Shown here in pieces: positions 9,066-19,114 of a DNA stretch of 35,727 bases. The position numbers were made by a program, and so were the translations under genes. A model generated the notes under the pieces. It had not been told where the DNA came from and made no database searches. It saw only the letters and a program-made list of their open reading frames with translations. This DNA comes from Thamnocephalis sphaerospora (lineage: Eukaryota > Zoopagomycota > Zoopagomycetes > Zoopagales > Sigmoideomycetaceae): the NCBI GenBank assembly GCA_003614735.1, contig KZ992523.1, forward strand, positions 1 to 35,727, given 5' to 3'. Numbering within the stretch: position 1 is the first letter of the stretch; each line of letters starts with the position of its first letter.

Positions 9066-11696
9066 ATGACCGACAAGAAGTTTGATCGCGCCGTGCTGGA
9101 CCAGCTGCTGACGAAGCGCTTCTTCTTTGCGCCGTCGTTCAACATTTACGGCGGCGTGGCCGGTCTTTACGACTATGGCCCGCCCGGCTGCGCGCTTCAG
9201 GCCAACGTGCTGCAGCTGTGGCGCCAGCACTTTGTGCTTGAGGAGGACATGCTCGAGCTCGACTGCTCCATCATGACGCCGGCCGAGGTGCTCAAGACCA
9301 GCGGTCACGTCGACAAGTTCACCGACTGGATGTGCAAGGACCTCAAGACGGGCGAGATTTTCCGTGCTGATCACCTGGTCGAGGGTGTGCTGGAGGCGCG
9401 CCTGGAGGGCGATGCCGAGGCGCGTCGCGCTGAGCAGGGCACTGCGGCAGCTGCCACGGCCGCGCCTGTGGCGGCCAAGGATGCCAAGGATGCGAAGAAG
9501 AAAAAGGCCAAGAAGGGCAAGGTCACCGCGGTGAAGCTGGACGATGCGGTGAAGGAGGAGTATACGTCGGTGCTGGCTCAGATCGACAACTACGACGGCG
9601 CTGGTCTGACCGAGCTGATTCAGCGCTTCAACATCAAGTCGCCCGAGACCGGCAACGACCTGTCGGAGCCGGTCGAATTCAACCTGATGTTTGAGAGCAG
9701 CATCGGCCCCACCGGGCATCTAAAGGGGTAAGCATGCGCGCGTGTGCGGCGGCGATTTGCGCCGATGTGCATAGCACAGCTTTGCGCTACCGTGCATACG
9801 GCACAGTAAAAGTGCTAACGCACACGATAGCTACCTGCGCCCCGAGACGGCCCAGGGTCAGTTCCTCAACTTCAAGAAGCTTCTCGAGTTCAACAACGAG
9901 CGGATGCCGTTTGCTTCGGCGCAGATTGGCCGCTCGTTCCGCAACGAAATCAGCCCGCGTGCCGGTCTGCTGCGTGTCCGGTAGGCACAGCATGTGTTAA
10001 GATGCGCTGGCCGCCCATGTCTGACCCGCGTCGCATTGTCACAGTGAGTTCACTATGGCGGAGATTGAGCACTATGTGGATCCGGAGAACAAGGACCACC
10101 CACGCTTTGCCGAGGTGAAGGACCAAAAGCTGCGTCTGCTGCCGTCCAACGTGCAGCTGGATGGCAAGACTGAGCTGCTGGAGATCTCCATCGGCGATGC
10201 TGTCGAGCAGGTGAGTGCGAGGAACGTTGGTTTGCCGCATGATAGCAAGACTAACCCCACTTGATGGCGGTCTGCTAGAAAATCGTCGATAACCAGACAC
10301 TTGGCTACTTCCTTGTGCGCGTCTACCTCTTTTTGACCCGCATCGGTATCAACCCGGAGCGTCTGCGGTTCCGCCAGCATCTGTCGAACGAGATGGCTCA
10401 TTACGCCTGCGACTGCTGGGATGCTGAAATCCATACTAGCTACGTACGTAATCCATACGCTTGTCACTGCTGTCGGGTCATCCTGCTGACTGTAGCATGC
10501 CATCTCCACACAGGGCTGGATCGAGTGCGTCGGTTGCGCGGACCGTTCTGCCTACGATCTGACGGTGCACGCTGCGCGCACCAAGGAGAAGCTGGTGGTG
10601 CGCGAGCCGCTGCCGGAGCCGCGTGTCTCGCAGCAGTGGCAGCTGGAGATCAACAAGAAGGTGTTTGGTCCGACGCTCAAGAAGGCCGCCAAGGCTGTCG
10701 AGGAGGCGCTTACTAGTCTGACCGAGTGCGAGCTGGAGACGCTCAGCAAGCGCATGGCCGATAACGGCGGGTACGTGATCGACAAAAGACCGGATGGTAT
10801 GGCTCATGGCTCCTGCTGACGCACGCTGTTACCGTCTATACAGCAAGGCCGACATTGTAGCCACCGATGGCGCGACCTACGAAGTCACCGACAACATGGT
10901 GACCATTCAGCTGGCTACGGTGACTGAGCATGGTGAGCTTGGCGTGCCAATGCCCGAATGCCCGTCTGCTGCTAACCATGGTCCATCTAGTGCGCGAGTA
11001 CACGCCCAACGTGATTGAGCCGTCGTTTGGCATTGGTCGCATCCTCTACGCGCTGATGGAACACTCGTACTGGACACGCGAGGGTGATGAGCAGCGTGGT
11101 GTAAGTACTGCCAATCGACAATGCTGTATTGAGCGTGCAATATGCTGACCACCGCCATACCTGACCGCACTACTACAGGTGCTCTCGTTCCCGACGGTTG
11201 TTGCGCCCACCAAGTGCCTGGTGCAGCCGCTCTCCAACCACAAGTCGTTTACGCCGTTCCTTGGCGACATCGGTAAGCACAATGCACGTTATGCCAAACC
11301 AACTTGATGCTTACCACGACGCTGCCTCTGTAGCTTCTCGTCTGCGTCGCCTGGGCATCAGCAACACCATCGACAACTCGTCCGTCTCGGTTGGCCGCAC
11401 TTACGCGCGTAACGATGAGCTTGGTACGCCGTTTGGTATCACGGTGGACTTCCAGACCGTGCAGGATGGCACTATCACGCTGCGCGAGCGTGATAGCACC
11501 AAGCAGATCCGCGAAAAGGTACGCCCATCGACCATCCGTTGCCATCTCCTGTTCCATGACTCACGCGCAGTCCCCCCCCCGCATTTTACAGATTGAGATT
11601 ATCGTGGAGGTACTCAAGGATCTGGTCAATGAGCGCACCACCTGGGCCGATGTCATGGACAAATACCCGGTGTTCACGCAGCAGGAGCTCGAGTAG
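9066..11696 (+). CDS. GRS1: Glycyl-tRNA synthetase (eukaryotic, class II)
   Basis: Ten exons (9066-9727, 9831-9980, 10045-10210, 10279-10443, 10514-10770, 10844-10932, 10991-11100, 11179-11272, 11334-11518, 11592-11696) give 660 residues. The protein opens with the GlyRS block [21 protein letters not shown] Lys/Ala-rich insertion follows at about residues 125-160, as in other eukaryotic Gly[14 protein letters not shown], class II motif 2 ([19 protein letters not shown]), motif 3 ([19 protein letters not shown]) and an anticodon-binding domain ([19 protein letters not shown]) come after. No WHEP domain is present. It charges tRNA-Gly with glycine. The in-frame region before the ATG is open back to TGA at 9015-9017 and encodes a basic 16-residue leader starting with GTG, which might give a mitochondrial form by non-AUG initiation (inference). 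Confidence 0.96.
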
Positions 11697-11793
11697 ACGC
11701 AACATGTTGGATAAACGACTATAAACGTCTGGTGTTTCTCCGTTCGTCATAACCTTCCCACCCCACTACCTACACCGCAACCGTTTCTTGTTC

Positions 11794-13264
11794 ATGAGTC
11801 GCAAAGCGCAGCGCACGGTCATGTCTCCTCCTAATCACAGCGACCCGGCCGAACAGCCGCCCTTTTTATTTGCCTATGAGAATGACCTCACGGCTGCTCT
11901 AGCGTCAGAGACCCTTGACTATCGTAGTGTCAAGATTTTTGACTTTGACAATACGCTGTTTAAATCGCCACTGCCGAATCCACGGCTATGGCACCACAGC
12001 CTGGCCGGTCGCCTCATGTCGCCAGAAGTGGGCTGGTTCCACGACGTGCGGACCCTGTCCGAGCCGTTTGTCGTCTGTCGTGGCGAGACAACGGACCAGG
12101 TGCCGTCTCGTCGTGGTAGCAGCAACAGCAGCAATGCCGCCCACTGGTTTGCGGCCAACGTGGTAGGCTACGCTGACATGGCCGAGCACAAAGTACGCCA
12201 CTAACTAGTGACGACGCGTACTCATGAGACAGCTACACGAAGCACGCACCGCCATTGCAGCGTCGGACACGTTCACGGTGCTACTAACAGGTCGCCTGCG
12301 GTCTGTCTACTATGCACGCATTGTAGAGCTCTTGACAACGCAGCAGCTTCAGTTTAATATGGTGATATTGCGCGAGAACAATCCAAGTGCGCCGTATCCG
12401 ACCACCATGACCTTTAAAAAGGACTGTGTGCAGCGACTGTTGAGCGCACTGCCATTAGTGCGCACGCTGACGCTCTGGGAAGACCGCCCCGCGCACGCAG
12501 CACAGTTCCAGGCATGGCTAGAGGACATTCGCGCATGTGGTCGACTGGACCAGGCCGCTGTCGTGCACGTAAAGCCAAACGTGCACTACATGGCTCTGGC
12601 GCAGGAAAAGCAGCTGGTGCATGCGCTCATTGCCGACTACAATGCCCGCACGCCTCGAAAACCCTTGCAGACCGAGACGCGTCTCCTGCGTGCCAGTCTG
12701 CACCTGAGCGCAGCGTCCATTACAAAACTCTACACACTTTTTGACGTGCCAGCCGACCACCCGCTGCCTTCTCAGCCTGCCAATCTTGTCGTCAAAAAGA
12801 TGCCTGCTGCTGAATGTTTAGCGCTCACAGCACGCCAACGTGAGCGCATCCGTCTCACCGCCACGCGAGGTCGTCCGGTACACGGTCGTCCTACCGTGCT
12901 ACTGACGTCGAATCGACCGCACTTTCATGTGCTCTACCACATGAATGCACCCTTGCCAGCTGCGCTGCCAAAAGACAAGGACTCGCTGCCAACTGTCGCA
13001 ACGCGTCTTCGCATTATGGGCGCGCTGCGCCTGCAAACTGTCTTGGGCGTCCGACAGCCCAGTGACGAAGATAAACCATTGCCCGTTGGCCAGATGATTG
13101 TACAGCAGCATCCAAGGCTACATGGAAAGGCACTTCAACAGGCCTGCATTCGCCTAAGCCAGGAGCTGAAAGCGCGTGGCATTGCAAATCGGCGGGCCAA
13201 TGCTGAACAAGTGAAGCAGGTGGTGGTGGCATTGGATTTCGAGTCCCACAATAAAAACACCTAG
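11794..13264 (+). CDS. HAD-superfamily Swiss Army Knife RNA repair-like protein
   Basis: Two exons (11794-12192, 12233-13264) give 476 residues. The N-terminal half is a HAD-type fold: the DxD loop in VKIFDFDNTLF (about residue 50), TVLLTGRLRSVYYARI as the second motif, and LTLWEDRPAH as the later acidic motif. This order and the long charged C-terminal half match the fungal family annotated as Swiss Army Knife RNA repair-like (Pfam HAD_SAK_1, from memory). The activity of that family is unproven; the name comes from similarity to domains seen beside RNA ligase and kinase modules. The two aspartates of FDFDNT are intact, so catalysis is possible. The start could be 11794 or the in-frame ATG at 11821. 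The intron is 40 nt with CTAAC 20-30 nt before the acceptor. Confidence 0.8.
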
Positions 13265-13569
13265 CAGCAGTAATGGCATCATCCGTCATGCCCCCAGCGG
13301 CCCTCGCGGGATATGGCGTACTAACCCTCGCCTTTATTACCGACTGGGCAGGGCATACCTACGCGTATGCCACTCTCTACGCCCCGGAGGCTTGTCACGG
13401 CGAGCAGAACAAGTATGCGGCGCCAAGTGTGCTGCAGGGCCGTCAATTGAGCAGAAGGCTAGATGCACCACGCATTCTTCTTTACTAGCGGCCACCCATC
13501 TTTGCACCATAGAAATAAAAAAAGACCAGTAATGAGCAAATGCCTCTATCGCGGCCGACGTTTATTTGT
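13265..13569. other. Short intergenic region between convergent HAD and uS15m genes
   Basis: 305 bp lie between two convergent stop codons. An A-rich AATAAAAAAAG element at about 13513-13523 could serve plus-strand polyadenylation. An open plus-strand frame of 71 codons (13273-13488) begins MASSVMPPAALAGYG and has one hydrophobic stretch; I do not recognise it and treat it as doubtful. Confidence 0.4.
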
Positions 13570-14426
13570 TTATGGCACCACCACTTCGCCCTCCACCTGC
13601 TCAGGCCGGAGCTCCAGCGCCTGCAGGCACCGGTGATAGCGCTCCAGATTCTGTCGCTTCAGGTACCGCAGAATGCCGGCACGCTTGTGCACCAGATGGC
13701 GATACGCGCGGCGGTTGTGCACGTCCTTGCGGTTGGCAGCCAGATGCGTTTCCAGATTGCGGATGCGCACCGTCCAGACGGCAGCTACAAGTGGCCAAGT
13801 CAGCCGCGCGCTCGTCAGCTGCGTATCAGTACCTTCACTCGCGTCACGTACCTTGCACCTCAGGACTGCCCGTGTCGGCCTCACTCCGGCCGAACATGGA
13901 CAGGGCCTTTTGAATGTTCCAGCGCTGCACCTGCTTGGCATTGGCAGTGCTCATGCCGACAATCCTGCGCACCTGCTCCGCCTGCCGCTCCTCCAGACCA
14001 GGCTCCGCGGACCAGCCTGTAATCGTGCTGGAAATGGCCTCGGGCGCGTCCTTTGTGACCAGGTGAAACTCGTCAACCTTCACGCCATACTGCAGCGTCG
14101 GCCGCGTGCTCGTGGACAACGACACGCGCGGTGCCTTGGGGTCTAGCAGCGACGCGATGAACGTAGAGCGCTGCATGGCCGGCGCACTCGTGCTGCGCTT
14201 CGCTTCTGCCGCCTTTGGTGCCTTCTTCCGGGGCTTAGCCTCTCGGAAAGCCGCCTGGCTCACGTGCAGGCTACGCGCCGCTTTACGCGTGCCAGCAACA
14301 GCCAGCGAGGTAAGCGCATTGCTCGACACTGTTGCGCAGGACGCGTCGGATTCACGCCTTACCAATGGCCTCCAGCGGCCGGATCGGCTTTTGCGCAAGC
14401 AGCAGGCGGGTCTGGCTGCGAATCAT
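13570..14426 (-). CDS. MRPS28: Mitochondrial small-subunit ribosomal protein uS15m
   Basis: Three exons (14426-14363, 14328-13852, 13784-13570) give 251 residues. The start MIRSQTRLLLAQKP is an Arg-rich amphipathic mitochondrial presequence encoded by its own exon. After a long fungal N-terminal extension come the S15 hallmarks: the ADTGSPEVQ block, spliced to AAVWTVRIRNLETHL, then KDVHNRRAYRHLVHKR and ILRYLKRQNLERYHR. uS15 binds 16S-type rRNA at a three-way junction in the body of the mitoribosomal small subunit. Intron 1 is only 34 nt, the shortest here, and is required because the unspliced frame stops at once. MRPS28 is the budding-yeast name. The gene lies 160 bp downstream of LAS17 on the same strand. 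Confidence 0.92.
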
Positions 14427-14585
14427 GGCAAACGGGAAGCGGCGATCAAGTGTGAAAACGGCAGAGATCGGAAATAGCTGCGCGGGCGGTCACGACAGGC
14501 AGATCCATCTACACAAACAAGCAAATGGCACCGGCGGTAGCATTTATTCCTCCGCTGGCTGCAACCATGCACGCCACGGCAATCC

Positions 14586-16493
14586 TTAATCGTCATCATC
14601 GTCCCAATCGTCTTCTTCTTCTTCATCATCTGCATCAAGCATGGAGGATGCGTCATCCAGAGAGCGTTAATATAGAGCATGCTAAACACCGGCATACACA
14701 CATCCTTACCAGGGTTGGTGGAAAGCACCTTTTGGCGTGCCAACAATGCACCAGCCAGAGATGCTGCCAGGCCACCTCCAGCTGCTGCCGGGCCAGGCGA
14801 CTTTGGCTCGGCACCCACTACACCAAACGGTGTCGACTCGCGTGTCGTCACCGCCTTGAGCTTGGTTTTGTTGGCGGAGCGAATGCTATCCAGCAGCGCA
14901 TTGCGCATATCACCCGCCGGTGGCGGTGCCAGACCTCCACTGGCCGGCGGTGCTGGTGGCGGTGGCGGCGGCGGTGGCAGACTTCCAGAGGATGGCATAG
15001 GCGGTGGCGGAGGTGGCGGCGGTGGCGGACCGCCAGAGACTGGTGGAGGTGGCGGCGGTGGCGGCGGTGGCGGCGGCGGTCCACCAAAGGCTGGTGGTGG
15101 CGGTGGTGGTGGTGGAGGAACAAATCCAGCTGGCGCTGCAGCCGAGGGCGCCACCTGCTGAGCTACCGGCGCAGGGGATGCCTTTCGCGCAGGTGGTGGC
15201 GGTGGTGGCATCTTGCTCTTACGCGCAGGTGGCGGTGGCGGTGGCTTGCGGCGATCTAATGACAGACACTAGCGTTACTATTTAAAGCCACAGCTACCTA
15301 GTTATTGCACACTTACCTGCAGATGGCGCGACCCGCTTCGACGCCTTGCTGGTAGTTTCTGCCGGTGGACCACCATGCGCGGTAACGTAGTTGTACACAA
15401 ACTGCGCCGTATCCTTGTCCTTGAGCGCATCCTAAATGTCGATCAACCGGTATGAGCACTAGTGCAGATTCGCGCCAATCGTCCCTGCTGCCACTCACCT
15501 CTGAGATTCCATATTTGCCCAAATCCTGGATCAGCCGCTTCCACGTAGGATCGACGTTGGTCATCTAATCAAAATCAATTAGCTATCCGTAATGTCTGCG
15601 CAGTCTGGCTATTGTGCCTCCTACATCAAAGCCCCTGTCTGGATCCCAGCCAATGTGGCTCAAATGTCTAGATACCAAGTGGATGGTGAGCTATGCACAA
15701 GCTTCAGCTCTAATTGCCAGAGGCACTCACCTAAAGTCGGTCGGCAGACTAATCTGCGTCTTGTCGATGCGCGTGCGGTTCTTCTTGCCGCGGGATCCAA
15801 AGAGGAATCCACCTACACCGCCATGGCTAGAGGATTTGCCTGTTATGTCGCAAAACAGTGACAATCGTGAGTTCTACAATCAACAGACAACCGTGCACTG
15901 CATACGCTACCTTTAAACTTTCTGATAGAGTCGCGCGATAGGACTTTCTTGTAAAACACGCTCGCCTCATGCTCGTCGGCAAACGATAGACCAGCAAGGC
16001 AGGACTATCGCTGCTCGTCAGCAATGCACTGCTACTTACGATTACACTGCAGCTACATACCTCAATCTCAAAGGTGTGAAAAAAGGGCTTGTCCTGGTGA
16101 TAGTAAAAGTCCTTGTAAAGCTCCTGCTCCCAAAGCACGCCGCGGCCCATCTAGCACCGGACGCTCGTCTATAAGCACCACGCATGCTTGTTTGTCTCCA
16201 GCAACGTATCCCTCTCTTTACCATCAAGTCCACGATGCGGAAAAAGAAGGCGCCGTTGCGGCTTTCGTCGCGCAGCAGCACGACAGCGCCCATGATTCCG
16301 GTGTACGTCCATGCTTCCGGGTCCGGATAAGCAACATACAGACGCGCTACGGTAGCCGTAACGATTTTCTATTGGCAGTATGTTTAGCACCAACCCTCTT
16401 TCGACGCCACCGTCCGCTTACATTCACTTTTCCTGGCAACGCTTTCTTGATAGCGGCCTTGTCCTCTGCGTTGGGCAGTGTCACGGACGGCAT
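14586..16493 (-). CDS. LAS17: WASP/Las17 actin nucleation-promoting factor with full GBD
   Basis: Ten exons (16493-16422, 16368-16222, 16150-16061, 16004-15911, 15839-15731, 15667-15625, 15564-15499, 15431-15317, 15255-14710, 14629-14586) close to 441 residues. Order: WH1/EVH1 domain at about residues 20-130 (AWTYTGIMGAVVLL, GVLWEQELYKDFYYHQDKPF, CLAGLSFADEHEASVFYKK); a basic patch; a complete CRIB motif ISLPTDFRHLSHIGWD; the GBD helices (DPTWKRLIQDLGKYGISE, then DALKDKDTAQFVYNYV); a long proline-rich region for SH3 partners and profilin; a WH2 motif (RNALLDSIRSANKTKLKAV); a connector helix; and an acidic tail DDEEEEDDWDDDDD whose Trp contacts Arp2/3. It activates Arp2/3 at endocytic actin patches. 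Budding-yeast Las17 lacks the GBD, so this form resembles animal N-WASP and could be Cdc42-regulated and autoinhibited. Confidence 0.93.
14930..15250 (-). repeat. Proline-rich low-complexity coding repeat of LAS17
   Basis: The plus strand shows dense GGTGGCGG repeats encoding runs of up to about 13 prolines separated by GG, SGG or PPA. On other frames the same DNA yields spurious Arg/Trp- or Gly-rich open frames. Such tracts are prone to length change and assembly error. Confidence 0.85.
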
Positions 16494-16730
16494 GGTGATG
16501 GAGACCGCCGAATGCGATCAGAGCGTCGTAGGGTAGCTGTCACTGATGGCCGTTTACAGGGTAGCAGTAGTGTGCGGGCTGGTAGGCAAGTTGGTGAACT
16601 GGGAATGCGATGAGGGCAAGCGTCGTGCGGTGCGTGCCAAGAACCACCAGATAAGCGACAGGCCACGTGACGCCGTACCCAAACCCACCCGGCTCGCTTC
16701 GTGTACCTGACTGACGCGTGTTCGCCTATC

Positions 16731-18047
16731 ATGTCCAAATTCACTCTTCTTGAATTGACCCGTCGCTGCGACTGTTTTCCCTACACGCGCAGCGAGGCAG
16801 AGCAGCGCTACGGTGTTTTGACACCGCTGGTCGTCGACGGCCAGGTGGTCGGACTGCTGCTGCCCGATGTCGTGCAGGCGCTAAAGGACTACTGCGCCAG
16901 TCTAGAAACGCCGCTGGAAACCGGCCGGACGGCTCAGGCGCCACTTCTGTTTACGGACGAGCGCGTGGGCTTTGCCGGCCATGTGGCTACATCGGAGGAG
17001 CGCTCTGCACTGCTGACAAGGATATTGCTACACTGGCGCAAGCAGGATCGCTTTTCTGCCTTGCGCGGTAAGCCGGCATGGGTGTTTAGCGCACGACGCA
17101 GGCTCTCACTGGTGTCAATGATATGTAGGTTGGCGTAACGAACTGTACCCAGCCTATCTACTGCCATTGGAGCATCCTCCTGCCGATCTGAAGGCACCCA
17201 CGGCGTTTGTTGTAGAGCGGGCAGGTGCGGTGGTGCTGGGGATGACCACCTACGGTGTGCACCTCAACATCTACACCCGATCCGGCACGGAACAGGGCGC
17301 AATGCATGCACGTATGTGGGTGGCTAGGCGCAGCGCAACCAAGCCGACCTGGCCCGGTTATCTGGATAACGCGGCAGGTATCGGGCACGTGGCTGCACCA
17401 AGCATATGGACGCACTAATGCTATGCTTATCTGCAGGTGGCCGGTGGTATCCCCTACGGCCACAGCGTGCGCGACGCTGCCATCAAAGAGTGCATGGAAG
17501 AAGCAAGCTTGCCGGCTGAATGGGCCGCTAAGGTAAATCGCATCTGGCCGATAGTATGATGTAGCACAGGCTGATTTGCTTGCGCTGTTAGGCAAAAATG
17601 GTTGGCGCCATCTCTTATTTTACCGCTACCGATCGCGGCCTAGCGCCCGAAGTGCAGTTTGTATGCGATCTAGAGTTGCCAGACCACATTACGCTGATGC
17701 CCAATGATGGAGAAGTGGGTGGCTTTTATTGCTGGAATATGGAAGAGGTATATACTGTGAATGTAGGCTGCACGTGACGGGACATCTAACATGTTGGCAA
17801 TGTCTAGATACGTCGGCATTTGGAGGCCGACGAGTTCAAGCCAAACTGTGGGCTAGGTAGTACATCGCCAACGACGCATGACTGGCAGCGTGGCAGCGTG
17901 ATCTAACGTACATGCATATCGACAGTGATTATCGACTTTATGCTGCGCCACGGCTTTATCGATGCCGACACAGAGCCAGGTTTTTTGGAGATACAGCAGC
18001 GCCTGCATCGTCGTCTTGATCTGAGCAATATCACGCCTCTCCACTAG
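16731..18047 (+). CDS. DUF4743-Nudix hydrolase (YJR142W/Tnr3-type thiamine diphosphate-related)
   Basis: Six exons (16731-17067, 17129-17373, 17437-17532, 17592-17747, 17808-17856, 17926-18047) give 334 residues. Residues 1-115 are the DUF4743 domain (LTRRCDCFPYT...PLVVDGQVVGLL), followed by a Nudix fold starting GVHLNIYTR, with the Nudix box GGIPYGHSVRDAAIKECMEE. The box keeps the E and EE metal ligands of the REUXEE part but has His and Lys at two canonical positions, and ends EEASL as is typical of this family. Relatives in yeast and fission yeast dephosphorylate oxidised, toxic forms of thiamine diphosphate. Intron 2 only works as a GC-AG intron (GCG|GCAGGT). The stop codon overlaps the convergent CCE1 stop. 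Confidence 0.88.
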
Positions 18048-18948
18048 AGATGGTCTCGCCACTGATCGGCTAGCTTGGCGGAAAACACACGCCACTGTAG
18101 CCAGGCAATGGCCTGCAATAGACTGTCGCACAAGTCGTCCTGCTTTGAATTATCCTGAAAGTGAGCCCGCAATGGATCGGGACAGTGTAGAATGTCGGGT
18201 TGCATAAGCAGCGCTGTGACTAGCGTCACCGCTTCGTCCTTTTTGGTTTTTCGGCTTCGCTTAGACGTGGACTTTTTGGATGGTAAACGGCCAAAGGCGC
18301 TGCCAAAATGACGCGCAATCCTGCTTGGATGTACGCTCTCAACGCGAACGCCCTGCAAAGGCATGAACGCGTGTAGTAGCGCCTCCACAATACCACCGCG
18401 CAGCACAGGTTCAGGAATAATACCTAGACCAGACGTGCGAAAACGCTGCCGCTCAATGAGGCAGGTGCTGAACTGGTGCTGATACGGCAGCCCTTCGATA
18501 AAGTCGCGCGTGGCACGAGCAAACACATGCGGCTCATAGCTGTCCGACACGTCCAGCTCCATGCGCCGCCATGCTAGCATCTCCAGCTGCGGCGTGACCA
18601 CGGCGTAGGCGATGTTGCGATAGCCCACGTCAATCGACAGTACCGGCTGACGAAACTCGCCCAACTGGCGCAGCTTCTCAACTTGTCGCAAGTGGTCAAA
18701 CAGACGCTCGGTCATCTCCGCCTTGGTGCCTTCAGTGCCGAGGCCGCATTTCTCGGCTAGCTCGTGCAGGTCTACGAGACGCAGCTGGCTTGGACTGCGG
18801 ATCGGACCGACGCGTCAGCAACGCGCCCTTCCTGACGAGCTGTTGTCACTCAACCCACCTTGCCAAGGGTACATCGCTATAATGACGAATGTAGCGAGCT
18901 GGAGCACCCCAGTGTTGCGTTGGTGGGCGAGTAAGCGACCAAGGGCAT
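18044..18948 (-). CDS. CCE1: Mitochondrial Holliday-junction resolvase, Cce1/Ydc2 family
   Basis: The main exon (18794-18044) encodes a SAP-like domain (LRLVDLHELAEKCGLGTEG) and then the RNase H-fold resolvase: VLSIDVGYRNIAYAVV with the first catalytic Asp, CLIERQRFRTSG with the Glu, ESVHPSRIARHFG, and SKQDDLCDSLLQA with the closing Asp pair. This matches Ydc2/Cce1, which cuts four-way junctions in mitochondrial DNA; the Ydc2 SAP-like N-terminus binds DNA. My best start is a small exon at 18948-18908 (MPLVAYSPTNATLG) spliced by a 113-nt intron with CTGAC before the acceptor, giving 263 residues. That exon is uncertain; the first Met of the uninterrupted frame is 18715, which would lose the SAP domain. 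Between this start and the beta-3 gene stop (18949-19114) I see nothing else. Confidence 0.82.
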
Positions 18949-19114
18949 GGCCAGGCGGCTGTCTTTAGCCTGTAGCATAAGCGGAATGAGCGTGTCATGG
19001 AAGCGAAGGATGCATAGACGCCGACAGATAAAGGGCAGATTGTTTATATTCCTATGCCATGCTCGCACGCAAATGGCTGGAGCACCACGTCCGGAGATCC
19101 ACACCGTAGCCTGC

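Noticed and set aside
13273-13488. Plus-strand frame MASSVMPPAALAGYG..., 71 codons, after the HAD gene
   Set aside because: It has a single hydrophobic stretch and starts 8 bp after the HAD stop, inside the likely 3' UTR. I compared it by memory with small complex I subunits and found no good fit.
14525-15285. Long plus-strand frames rich in Arg/Trp or Gly
   Set aside because: These are antisense shadows of the proline codons in the LAS17 proline-rich region.
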